Source: Bicyclus anynana
Lineage: Eukaryota; Arthropoda; Insecta; Lepidoptera; Nymphalidae
Assembly: GCF_947172395.1 (NCBI RefSeq)
Contig: NC_069085.1
Location: 5,302,112 to 5,366,111 of the forward strand
Direction: 5' to 3'
Length of the DNA stretch: 64,000 bases
Part shown: positions 1-9,248 of the stretch, piece by piece
Layout of the letters: every line of letters begins with the position of its first letter
Position numbering within the stretch: the stretch's first letter is position 1
The notes under the pieces: generated by a model
What the model was told of the DNA's origin: nothing
Databases searched by the model: none
Seen by the model: only the letters and a program-made list of their open reading frames with translations
Made by a program: the position numbers and the translations under genes

Positions 1-74
1 TTTACAAGTGGCACACGAAAATTATTTCAGCAGCGTTGTCAACGGCTGGATGACAGTGGGGCGACTGAGCTAAG
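1..74 (+). pseudogene. Possible remnant of SP1 His57 exon (damaged)
   Basis: This stretch could be the end of the first coding exon of SP1. Read with frame changes it gives pieces that resemble the S1 family: FTSGT, then KIISAALSTAG (where TAAHC is expected), then WMTVG and GATELR, before a candidate donor AG|GTTTGC at 75-76. No single frame joins them, so at least two frameshifts would be needed. The His-Cys of the active site reads Leu-Ser. The donor phase also does not match the acceptor at 1427. It may be a dead exon, a chance resemblance, or an assembly error at the window edge. Confidence 0.3.
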
Positions 75-261
75 GTTTGCTAATTAGCATAGTTTTAACA
101 GTCCGCGTATAACCTATCTACATCTTTTTTCTTCTAACATAATTGGATTATCGTCTTTATAAATCCTACATAATAAAATTTGTAATATATTTGCACCAAC
201 ATAATATTGTAGCCCCAAAATAAACCTCTGTTTCCTCTGGCTCTCTGGCTGGCTTCAGGCT

Positions 262-425
262 CCATCAATATGACTTCTGCCTCCGATTCCGGAGGGTGTG
301 GGTTCGATTCCGGTCCGGGGCGTGCACCTCCAACTTTTCAGTTGTGTGCAGAAATTAAATAACACCTGTCTCATACGGTGAAGGAAAAACATCGTGACGA
401 AACCTGCATACCAGAGAATTGGTCA
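262..425 (+). mobile_element. SINE-A copy A1 (tRNA-derived, degraded)
   Basis: It matches the SINE-A body: GCCTCCGATTCCGGAGGGTG, a B-box-like GGGTTCGATTCC, then CACCTCCAACTTTTCAG and GGTGAAGGAAAAACATCGTG. The A-box is degraded, an internal segment near 350 is deleted and the 3' end is missing. It lies between the putative SP1 exon remnant and the foldback element. Confidence 0.8.
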
Positions 426-468
426 TATTTAAAAGATATGGCCGATATTCTTAAAAAAAGTATTGTAC

Positions 469-1200
469 GTTAGTCATTATTAGCGCTAGTAAATTAATTT
501 TATTCCCTAAAAATACATTTGAACAACATGCGACAGGGTATTAAATCGTTATTGCTTGCAAACATTCTACACTAAGAGCCCGTAAACCCCAGATCTTCGT
601 CATTTTATAAAAGCTGAAAGTTTGTCAGCTGATGCTCCTACCATAGGTAAGAACCGTATCCAACTATGGAGTTTGGAACGTGGTGGACCAGACCCTCCAC
701 CGTCTAAGTATAAAGTGTAATTTCTTTATATTTTCCTCGGCATAATATGAGAAATTATATTCCTAGTCGCCAGTCACTTAGCTTCGTGACAACCCTTCGT
801 GAAACACTATTTAATTTAAAACTTCAAGGGTCATTGGCAAAGGGTTGCCATGAAGCTAAGTATCTGGTTAATGAGGATATCATTTCTCATATTACGCCGA
901 TAAAAATATAAAAAAATTATACTTTATACTCAGGAGGTTGAGGGTCTGGATACTTGAAACCTGCTATCTCCCAAAGCCGCCACGGTCCAAACTCCATAGT
1001 TGGTTACGATACCTACTTACCTATGGTAGGAGCATGAGCTGACAAACTTACAGCTTATATATACAATGACGAAGGTCTGGGGTTTAGGGGTTCTTAATGT
1101 ATAACGTTTGCAAGAAACAACGATTTAATACCCTGTCGCATGCTGTTCAGAGGTATTTTTAGGGAATTAAATTAATTTACTGGCGCTAATAATGACTAAC
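469..1200. repeat. Long foldback element (near-palindromic, 732 bp)
   Basis: The left arm, starting GTTAGTCATTATTAGCGC at 469, is repeated in reverse complement by the right arm ending GCGCTAATAATGACTAAC at 1200. The arms are about 350 bp each and diverge by substitutions and small indels. They meet at about 834 with only a short spacer. Matching blocks include CATGCGACAGGGTATTAAAT / ATTTAATACCCTGTCGCATG and GACAAAC...GCTCCTACCATAGGTA in both arms. No ORF of note lies inside. It resembles a foldback transposon or a very long-TIR MITE, and it sits in the probable first intron of SP1. Confidence 0.85.
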
Positions 1201-1426
1201 TTACTGTACTCGTACCCACATATTTTTTCAAGAATATTGGCCTTAACTTAAGTTTCCGCTTTTGTACAATGACGAAGGTCTGGCGGGCGCTAGCTCTCCG
1301 TCTATTCAGTTCAGTAAATAAATTGCTTTGGCATACATTTCACCGAAGCTTGTTTTGGCGGTCGTTAATGTCAAAGCGTAGTCTCACAAAATCAAAGTTG
1401 TTTATAAAAGTTCGAATGACTTTCAG

Positions 1427-1653
1427 ACCCGCGTTTCGTCTTTGACATCAACTCTCGCATTCACGAAGTATGGAGTTTTGTAATACACGAACATTATAAC
1501 ATTAAGTATTTTTTCGCTAACGATATTGCTCTGATCATAATACACGATGACTTCGTCTACGGCCCGCAAGTACAAAAAGCAACACTTGTTGATACAGACG
1601 TCTGGATGAATGAGAAAGAAAATTTTATAGCGACCGGCTGGGGTGAAACGAAG
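1427..1653 (+). CDS. SP1 exon carrying Asp102 and the GWG motif
   Basis: The acceptor is TTTCAG|AC with two bases completing a codon, and the donor is ACGAAG|GTAGAT after a full codon. The translation contains FVIHEHYN, then NDIALIII (Asp102), then FIATGWGETK. No stop lies in the 75 codons. The upstream limit is the least certain, since the preceding exon is not confirmed. Confidence 0.85.
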
Positions 1654-3988
1654 GTAGATTTTAATGAATATTAATTGAAGTGTTAGTCAAATTTCTCGTG
1701 GATTACACTTTCTTTTTCAATTTATTCTATGACAACAATAATTTCGTCACCTTGCTATATTCCACCTCTCTCTTTTATATTTGTTGGATTCGATTACAAT
1801 GGAATTGTTTTTTCTCGTTTAGTAAAACATTTCGAAAATCTCAAAATTTTAATAAAAAAATTCAACCGACTTCCAATTCAAACATTAACTTAAACTAAAA
1901 AGCAAAAAAAACATCTTACCTATGTGCTATCTGCTGATCAGTTTCAAGGCGGTGCATCTAGGTGGAAAGTTCTCATCAATACAAGTTAATCAAGCCCAAA
2001 CAAAAGGTAACTACTGTAAATCGTTGACGAGTTCCATCATCTGTGTTTCGGCTCCATCATCAGACCAACTCCAGACTTTTATAAAATTGTAGTGGTTTAA
2101 AATACCTCATGGAAACACTTACAAAGCACTAGCCGTCTCTACGACTTTTGAAAGTTCCCCTCGATTTCCCCAGGATGCCATCATCAAATCCTGAAATGAA
2201 AAATATGGGACCACCCTGAAATCAAACCATTCAAAACAAAAAAAGAATTTTCAAAATCGGTCCATACATGACGGAATTGTCGGTGGACATACATAAAACA
2301 TACATACAGCCGAACGTAGAACCTCCTCCTTTTTGGAAATCGGTTAAAAATTAAGAAGGACTTGAAAATTAAACCTCTAGACCACGAAAGTTAGCGTCGA
2401 AATTTGTAGTTTTATTTACAGTAATACCATATTTGATGTGTACAGTTTATGTATATACAAATATATTACTGTATAAAATTAATAAAAATAAAACATTTTT
2501 AGTATGGCGAAGGAATAAAAGAACAAGATCTAAAAAAACGAGACCTAAAAAAAGTTCTTCTACACTATGTAAGCAAAAAGAAGTGTGAAGCCGAACATCG
2601 TTTGGAGTTGAGCCCTGAAATGTTTTGTTTGTTTGGAAATGGTGAACAGGACACATGCCGTGGGGACTCTGGTGGTGGGATATTATGGAAAGGGTACAGT
2701 ATTTTTTCACTATTTTAGCTCAAAAACACTGTCATATTACCACTCCACAGGGAGGCTAAACATGCATTTAAGCCTCTAGGGGCTAAAGTAATTTTGTTTT
2801 TATAATTTTTGTCTGTTACTAGTAGCCTACTATAAAACGAAAAAGGTTTAATTCGTAAATAAAATCATCCTAGGTATATACGAGTACATATGTAAGGCCC
2901 TGATTGTTTGATAAAAAATTGATACTGATTTTTTTATTTGATTTTTATTGGGTTGCGAGCTGCGTCTGTAAAAAGAATTTTAACATTGAATAATTTATTT
3001 TAATTTCTCGCAATCGTAGAACAAATTATAGTGTAACACGCGCTAAACCCATTATAAACTCGATTTCTATTTAGCGGTTCTCGCATTACGGCTCGTGCCC
3101 TAAAATATCTAATACCTCGTATATAATAGGTCTTTTTAGCCCCTTGTATAATTTTATGAAATACATACATTGATAAAGCCTATTTATTTATTATTTTAAG
3201 CCTATTAAGCCACACACTGGACCAATGAGGGGAGAATATGCACGACAGGGCTCGTTTGTGGAATTACTATCGCCCAGGGGGCATTGTTATGCTTCTAGTG
3301 TAAAGGGTACGGAGACCGGTGAAATTACAGGCACATAACAAATGAGGCTTAGCATCCATGTTTCAGTTTGACAAGTTCAAAGGGCACAGTAGCATGTATT
3401 TCATTGAATGTGCTCTGCGGCTTGCTCTGTTGTATCCGAGGGGTTTTCATGGATCATCTGTTTGTTCCGTGAAATGTTGCCATATTAAAAGCTCAATTTT
3501 ACAATCGTTAATCTAAAAATAGTAATTAAAACTAAAAATCACGCTTTAGTTTTAGTTCTCAACTTAGTTAACTAAAACTAAAGTTAACTTAGTGCTAGTG
3601 GCAGTACTTTTAACACAAAAATACTTTTAAAAAAATACTTTTACTTGAAATTCTTATAAGGGCTAAACATAGTTAAGAATCGCCGTATATTTTATCATTT
3701 ACATTTACGGTAAATACTGTAAATTTTTGGTGTCTTCGTGAATGTCTCTAAGTTAGGAATAAATAAACTGCCTATATTTACTTTTTTTTTTATAAAATGA
3801 AACAGTTGGTACAGAATAATTTAGTTTAATTTGTTTGTAGTGTTATAGTTGGTATCGTATCCCATGGCCAGAACTGCAGCCAGATGCCGGGCATATACGT
3901 CAATGTTAATTTTTACCATTCCTGGATACACAAATCTGTGACGGATCTTTACAAATCATTTTGTGATTTTCATAATAATAAAGGATAA
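1427..3988 (+). CDS. SP1: trypsin-like S1 serine protease (3 exons, 5' incomplete)
   Basis: Likely a secreted chymotrypsin-fold peptidase. Three exons (1427-1653, 2503-2693, 3841-3988) join in phase to give about 188 residues covering the second half of the catalytic domain. Visible landmarks are NDIALI (Asp102), ATGWGET, KKKC...MFC (Cys168/182) and QDTCRGDSGGG (Cys191, Ser195), then IVGIVSHG and NCSQMPGIY (Cys220), and the C-terminal FYHSWI helix before TAA. Asp189 and the Gly216 and Gly226 positions suggest cleavage after Arg/Lys; residue 215 is His instead of the usual Trp. The part carrying the signal peptide, activation site and His57 is not found intact; a damaged candidate lies at 1-74. 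The gene could therefore be active with its 5' end outside the window, or be 5'-dead. It is the best-preserved protease of the cluster. Confidence 0.85.
1654..2502 (+). other. SP1 intron (1654-2502)
   Basis: AT-rich intron. About 2090-2350 resembles a dispersed repeat that also occurs near 57.3-57.6 kb and 60.5-60.6 kb, recognisable by the CCTCCTCCTTTTT...TCGGTTAAAA end. No other gene is seen. Confidence 0.6.
2503..2693 (+). CDS. SP1 exon carrying the active-site serine
   Basis: The acceptor is CATTTTTAG|TAT and the donor AAAGG|GTACAG, leaving two bases. It encodes YGEGIKEQDLKK, the Cys168-Cys182 segment, and DTCRGDSGGGILW with Ser195 intact. It follows the preceding exon at phase 0, at the same place as the intron after GWG in SPH3. 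Confidence 0.9.
2694..3840 (+). other. SP1 last intron with a dispersed repeat
   Basis: Bases about 2705-2915 are similar to 32050-32235. The shared pieces are CACTGTCATATTAC / ATGCTGTCATATTAC, TCCACAG, TGTCT..TTAC, and GGCCCTGATTGTTTGAT. The rest is AT-rich; 3190-3460 is richer in GC, but I recognise nothing in it. Confidence 0.55.
3841..3988 (+). CDS. SP1 last exon
   Basis: The acceptor TTTGTAG|T supplies the third base of the split Gly codon, so the reading frame is restored exactly. It encodes VIVGIVSHGQNC, MPGIYVNVNFYHSWIHK and a short tail to TAA at 3986-3988. An AATAAA overlaps the end of the coding region. Confidence 0.9.
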
Positions 3989-4145
3989 ACTTTTAATTTG
4001 CTCGAGTATTTTTATTTTAAACATCCAACATTTTAATTTTTTTGTCCCAAAATAGTAGCATAATTATAAAGGTTTTATTAAATGAAAAGTTACTCTTTCA
4101 TTGCGTTCTCATGGATGAAAGCGGATCTACTTGGAAGCGACTATA

Positions 4146-4529
4146 CAGGAAGAAATTTTTTTTAGTGCGGATATTTTTATATTTTGTACATAAACAAAAT
4201 TTAATGATCACGTATTTTTTCTTTTTTTTTTTAACTCAAAAATAACAAAATTATCGTTAGCTAAAGTTATTTACTTTTGAACAGAATTTTAGGGTCACCC
4301 TATTGTGCGTTTATTTTATTTTCGTTTGATACCTAAAGGACGTCACCAGATCACTTTTAAGCTGAATATATCTTGTTTAGTAATAATATGTACATTATTT
4401 TGTTATTTTAGAGACATAAATTAAAAAAAAAATTACATTAAATGTATCGAACTGTTTGTAGATTTATATTCTATTAATGATACAGAACCACGAAAAAAAA
4501 TATCCGCACTAAAGACCGAATCACCCTGT
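4146..4529. mobile_element. MITE with TA target and ~38-bp inverted ends
   Basis: The left end TACAGG...TTTAGTGCGGATATTTT (4144-4180) is matched in reverse complement by AAAATATCCGCACTAAAG...CCCTGTA (4488-4531). The TA at each side fits a mariner/Tc1-type target duplication. There is no transposase ORF. It lies just downstream of the SP1 stop codon. Confidence 0.65.
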
Positions 4530-4566
4530 ATAAATAATTAATTAAAAATAATTGGATTTTTTTTAA

Positions 4567-4770
4567 TTTTTCCCAAGTTAGCCCTTGACTACAATCTCAC
4601 CTGGTAAGTGATGATGCAATCTAAGATGGAAGCGGGCTAACTTGTTAGGAGGATGAAAATCCACACCCCTTTCAGTTTCTACACAACATCGTACTGGAAC
4701 GCTAAATCACTTGCCGGTACGTCTTTGTCAGTACGGTGGTAACTAGCCACGGCCGAAGGCTCCCACCAGT
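4567..4770 (-). mobile_element. SINE-B copy B1 (5'-truncated)
   Basis: Reverse-strand match to SINE-B from GGTGGGAG...GGCCGTGGCTAG to its 3' end CAAGGGCTAACTTG. The tRNA-like head is missing. Confidence 0.85.
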
Positions 4771-5285
4771 AATAAATTTACTATATTCTACTGATACCTC
4801 TACCTCCTTATTTCTGAACCTCTTAGTGCACAGTTACAGTACTTACCAATGTCCAGTTTTTATATTAGGTGCCTTCGTATTTTCGTTTTTTAGGAAGTAC
4901 AGTATTGTTTTTTAAGTAGTTACACTCAAAATTCAAAAGCTGAAATAGATATTCGGTGGGCTTAGTGTAGCATTACACGAGGATTACAGATTACAGTGAG
5001 ATTATGGCGTTCTCGTGCGATATTGCTTTAATATATCTGAAGGAGCCGATAAAGTTAGACGCGAAGAGAGAGAGCCGTGTTGGTTATTAATGAGAAATAG
5101 ATGAACTTGGTATTGGAAGAAATGTAGTTATAACGATAGCTGGCTGTGGCTAGATTTAGATAAAATATAATAATGCTTTTTTCCACACATTCCTAGATTT
5201 CTTCTCTCGTTTAATTATTTGTCAAAATCAAAATTCATTAATTTCAAATAGGCTTACTATATAAGCGCTATTATAGCATTTTAAT

Positions 5286-5603
5286 GGCCTTCGTGGCGCA
5301 GTGGAAAGCGCGGTGTATTTAAAAGACGGAAGTCCTGGGTTCGATCCCCGGCTGGGCCTGAGGTTTTCTTAATTGGTTCAGTTCTGACTGGTGGGAGGCT
5401 TCGGCCGTGGCTATTTACCACCCTACTGGCAACGACGTACCGCCAAGCGATTTAGCGTTACGATGTCTTGTAGAAACCGAAGGTATGTATTGTCATTATA
5501 CTCCTGATAAGTTAACTCGCTTCTATCTTAGATTGCATCATCACTTACCATCAGGTGAGATTGTAGTCAAGTGCAAGTGTCAAGTGAGTTGTAAGTAATA
5601 AAA
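5286..5603 (+). mobile_element. SINE-B copy B2 in psiSP2 intron
   Basis: It starts with a tRNA-like head, CTTCGTGGCGCAGTGG, with B-box GGGTTCGATCCCC, then the family body (CTGGTGGGAGGCTTCGGCCG, CAAGCGATTTAGCGTT) and an A-rich end. Small deletions separate it from the other copies. The 63-codon open frame inside is not a gene. Confidence 0.85.
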
Positions 5604-6031
5604 AAACTCAAGTTTGTCTTTATGTAAACTACCACCGTCTCGGAAGGCTCAACAGTTGCTTCTTTGAAAATTGTATGATTTTTCAATTAAAATTAACAAT
5701 AGTAAATGTTTTTACAATTTAAGTTTACTTCCTGTGTGGAAGCTGATTGAATGCCCTCCGAGTATCTGTAAAGTTAAGAAACATTATGCGCTGATGTACT
5801 TTGCCTTCATATAGTGAGGTATGCTCTGGCAGATTATCGATTTATAAGTAAATCCTTACTATAAGAACTCAGAAGTATGTATTAGCATAAAAGGAAACAG
5901 AATTGTGTCTGAATTTTAGGATCATTTTCCCGTAAAGGAATCATTGTCTCAGCTCGGCTTGCTACAGACCACTTTGCGATACATTACATTCCCAGACGCA
6001 AGTGTGAGAAGTTACACGATCTGGGGGCCTA

Positions 6032-6180
6032 TTCTGTAACGATGTTTTGTATAACTCAAAAGTACGAGTTTAGAATTCACCCCTATCTTTCTCATTCTAT
6101 AGTATCGTGTTAGACAGAGATAGAGGTGTATTTGAAACTTGCATAGACCATCCAAATCTTCCAAAACCATCGTTACAGAA
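6032..6180. mobile_element. MITE M1 inserted in psiSP2 exon
   Basis: The ends TTCTGTAACGATG and CATCGTTACAGAA are inverted, flanked by TA (6030-6031 and 6181-6182). The inside carries a second inverted motif, CTATCTTTCTC...AGAGATAG. Related copies lie at 15685 and 38552. It separates the KCEKLHDLG segment from the MFCLYGDG segment of psiSP2. Confidence 0.85.
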
Positions 6181-6270
6181 TAACCCTCCTGATACTGTGG
6201 GATGTTTTGTTTGTACGGCGACGGGGCTCGAGACACCTGCAGACTCGAGGGTGGCGTGCTGTGGAATGGG

Positions 6271-7809
6271 GTAGCATTATAGAAATCATAAAGGAATAGA
6301 AGTGGCGTAGATACGAGAACTTGTCGCAGGTGATACAAGACATGTATCATTATTATCAGTCTAATATAACTCTTGAGAGAGGAGATAATATTGAGCTTAG
6401 CTTAGCTTTGCAGGTTGGCTAATGTATAGAATACATACTATATTTTAGGAAAGTTTTGGATGTAGTAAGGTAACAACAATAACGGATGCGTGTGTGTGAA
6501 CAAAGGGAATGTCAGGACAGCAGTTTATCGCCAAGTTAAGCAAAAAGAAAAGTATGGTACGACCGTACCATACTTTTCTCGAAGCAATTCAAACCAGAAA
6601 CCAGAGAATTTTCAGTACCCAAGCAAGCAAGCATTACCGACGAATGGCGGTATATCCATTCCCACAGGCTAGATTATGAAATGCCTCAGGCCGGTGTCGG
6701 GCATCAGCGACACCGGCGCGAGTAATCTAGCACTGCGATGATCAACCCGCATGCCCAGCGTGGTCAGTACTGGGCAAAACTTTGTATAGACGGCATTGTA
6801 TAGACACGACATATTTCAAATTTCGCTGTACACTGAACATGTACTGCTACACTTTATAATAATAAATGTATGCTAGCTTTTGCTTAACTGTTGGATCAAG
6901 AGTCGGATACAAAATGCAGTGATTCTTGAGACGGCGCGTATTGTGAGGAGGAGTCACTCTGGAGCCCTGACCACCGGTTGCTGGGGCACTCAAATGTCCC
7001 GCAGCGGGAGGATGGATTTTTTTTTATAAATTTTTAAATAGTATTTTATACTTAAATTGACATTGTTAGAAATTAAAAAAAAAGAACTAATACATAAATG
7101 AGAGAAAATAAAATGTATGCTAAAACTTGGATATTGCTCAAGAGATTACCTTCATGTAGAATGTTGAGTCAACTATTATTGTTCCAATAGTTGTTTCAGT
7201 CAATGGTCATAAAGCGAAAAGAATCGACCAACATCTTATGAAGCTTTCGCTTATCTGTTGGATCAAGAGTCGAATATAAAATTTTTTTCAATATTGTATT
7301 CTACGATTTTGTTTACATTTTTAATGTACATACTCATGCTAATTTACAACTTTCTAGTAGTAATAGTCTCTGCGCTAAACCGCGGACGGACGAACGGACG
7401 AACAGACAGATTGGCGAAACTATAAGGGTTCCTTGTGGACTACGGAACCCTAAAAGAAGAAATATATATAAATGAGAAAAAAAACAATGTCTGTTTCTCA
7501 CTGCGTAGTTTGCTGTTGACGCTTTACTGCTAGGTATTCTTCGGGGACACTGGGTCCAATAGTTCGTAGTGGAACACGCCATTTCTATTGCTTTGTTTTT
7601 AAGATGTCTATGGTTAGCACCTTAAAGTTATTACCACAGGTTGTACTAAGTATTCAATGTTAGTTCCGTTTATCCGCTTAAAATAAATTGCAAGGCGAGA
7701 CTGCAATTTATGGAATGAGTTCGCACCTATGGTGTTCACTCGACATCTAATCTAATTATAAATAGGTAAATATCTCAATATATAAAAGCCAATATATAAT
7801 ATTTTTTGA
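6271..7809. other. Intergenic stretch with small repeats
   Basis: A perfect 14-bp hairpin (GAAAAGTATGGTAC, 4-base loop) lies at 6547-6578. Bases 6640-6790 look like a dispersed repeat with its own hairpin (GCCGGTGTCG / CGACACCGGC at 6691-6718). Bases 7370-7460 carry a GGACGGACGAAC...CTACGGAACCCTAAAA repeat of a kind common in moths and related to 13270-13540 in reverse. No gene is supported. Confidence 0.55.
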
Positions 7810-8141
7810 CGGCCTCCGTGGCGCAGTGGTATGCGCGGTGGATTTACAAGACGGAGGTCCTGGGTTCGATCCCCGGCTGGGCAGATTGAGATTTTCTTAA
7901 TTTGTCCAGGTCTGGCTGGTGGGAGGCTTCGGCCGTGGCTAGTTACCACCCTACCGGCAAAGACGTACCGCCAAGCGATTTAGCGTTCCGGTACGATGCC
8001 GTGTAGAAACCGAAAGGGGTGTGGATTTTTATCCTCCTCCTAACAACTTAGCCCGCTTCCATCTTAGACTGCATCATCACTTACCATCAGGTGAAATTGA
8101 AGTAAAGGGCTAACTTGTAAAGAATAAAAAAAAAAAAAAGC
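7810..8141 (+). mobile_element. SINE-B copy B3 (full length)
   Basis: Complete copy: head GGCCTCCGTGGCGCAGTGG (A-box), B-box GGGTTCGATCCCC, the shared body through CTTACCATCAGGTGA, CTAACTTGTAAAG and an A-rich tail. It is the clearest reference copy of the family here. Confidence 0.9.
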
Positions 8142-8249
8142 GAAAGGTAATTTCAATATATAGAATCACGAAATCTCGAATACTGCTTGACGTACAAAAA
8201 TGAAATTTGACAGGGAGGTAGTTTATAGTTAGTGATAGTTTATAGGTGA

Positions 8250-8345
8250 TGATGATGACTAAAAGAGAAGCTTTAGATGGCCGTTATAATATAGAACTTG
8301 CTGCAGTTCTAGAGATACTAAAGCCTTCAAGCAAGTTAGGTTCTT
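8250..8345 (-). mobile_element. Fragment of retroelement family E (Pol C-terminus)
   Basis: A short match to the family-E copies at 33.7 kb and 41.0 kb, around ATAATATAGAACTTGCTGCAG and TTCAAGCAAGTTA. Confidence 0.5.
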
Positions 8346-8829
8346 ACAACTTATTTCATAGATAAAACTAAGTATACCAACCAATACATATTTTAATATT
8401 TATTTTAAAATATAGTTTTTTTAATAGTGTTCGAAGACAAATCAAGTTTGTACATATTCCTCGGAGTTAATTCGAAATTTATTCGTATTATCTTTAACCA
8501 CACAATATTTTGTGAGAAACTTATTCGTATTCAGCTTTATCCATCTATAAAATAAAATAAATTTTACTTAAAGACAAACGTTCCTTATAATGCTTGATTT
8601 CTAAATTAAAGTATAAAGGAAAATTGTAGAACCAGGCTTTTATTTTTATAACATCACTAGCAGACGACCGTGACATCGTCCCCTTGGAAAACCGACAGGG
8701 CCGTATTAAGGAGTTCTAAAGGCGGACGAAGTCGCGGGCGTCCGCTAGTTTTTTATATCATGTAACATTTCATAATGATCCGTTGAGTAAGTAATGCTTC
8801 AAAGCGTAACACACAAATAAAAAAAATAA
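8346..8829. other. AT-rich intergenic stretch with Helitron-like scrap
   Basis: Mostly featureless AT-rich DNA. Bases about 8640-8746 carry CTAGCAGACG...GGCGTCCGCTAG, resembling the end of a Helitron-like element. No coding signal is seen. Confidence 0.45.
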
Positions 8830-9070
8830 CTAAAGTCTAGCCGCTCAGAGATTGCGCTTCTAATGGTCATATCGGATAATGTCAATGTCAATGAGATATT
8901 TAAATATATTTTATTTACCTTAACAACTAGTAATAACATTAAAAATAATGAATAATTATGTCAACTTAAAATTAACGTATTAGTTTTGGGCTAAAATTAA
9001 TTAATTAACAATTTATTTAAAAAACATTGACAGGTGTCAGAAACGCAATCTCTGAGCGGCCGGACTTTAG
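8830..9070. mobile_element. MITE with ~30-bp TIRs next to SPH3 stop codon
   Basis: The left end CTAAAGTCTAGCCGCTCAGA and the right end TCTGAGCGGCCGGACTTTAG are inverted copies, about 240 bp apart around an AT-rich core. No ORF. It ends 37 bp from the SPH3 stop codon. Confidence 0.8.
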
Positions 9071-9107
9071 CCTTTAGATATGATAATATAGTTTTGATTA
9101 GTTATTA

Positions 9108-9248
9108 CTAAACTTGCCTTTCAAAGTAAGAAACGTTTGTGAGGACTGCTACACCATGGCTGTTTACGCTATTGGCTCCCCATGATAATATCCCTACTAG
9201 TATATTGTCAAACGTGGCGCCTCCACCATTGTCACTTAGACGCCCATC
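9108..9248 (-). CDS. SPH3 last exon (Asn in place of Ser195)
   Basis: Acceptor after a pyrimidine-rich run, TTGCAAG|GAT. It encodes DGRLSDNGGG, NILVGILSWGAN and a short end NVSYFERQV then TAG at 9110-9108. Asp189 and Asp194 positions are kept; Ser195 is Asn; Cys191 and Cys220 are absent. It is hemmed in by two MITEs. Confidence 0.85.
   Translation of the reverse strand, partial: DGRLSDNGGGATFDNILVGILSWGANSVNSHGVAVLTNVSYFERQV

Larger units (their letters stand above)
4945..6270 (+). pseudogene. psiSP2: decayed serine protease copy, MITE-disrupted
   Basis: This is a second S1 protease copy in the same orientation as SP1. The first recognisable exon (about 4945-5151) keeps one frame with HYTRITDYSE, CDIALIYLKEPIK (Asp102 context, Asn to Cys before it) and VVITIAGCG where GWG is expected. 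A stop precedes the HYT segment, TAA and TGA follow VGY near 5090, and TAG follows AGCG. The next exon (from about 5953) gives IHYIPRRKCEKLHDLG, is then split by a 149-bp MITE, and resumes at 6202 as MFCLYGDGARDTCR. After that LEGGV replaces GDSGGG, so two residues and Ser195 are lost. Similarity to SP1 (LHYVSKKKCEAEH, MFCLFGNGEQDTCR) shows common origin. SINE-B copy B2 lies in the intron. No C-terminal exon was found. Confidence 0.8.
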
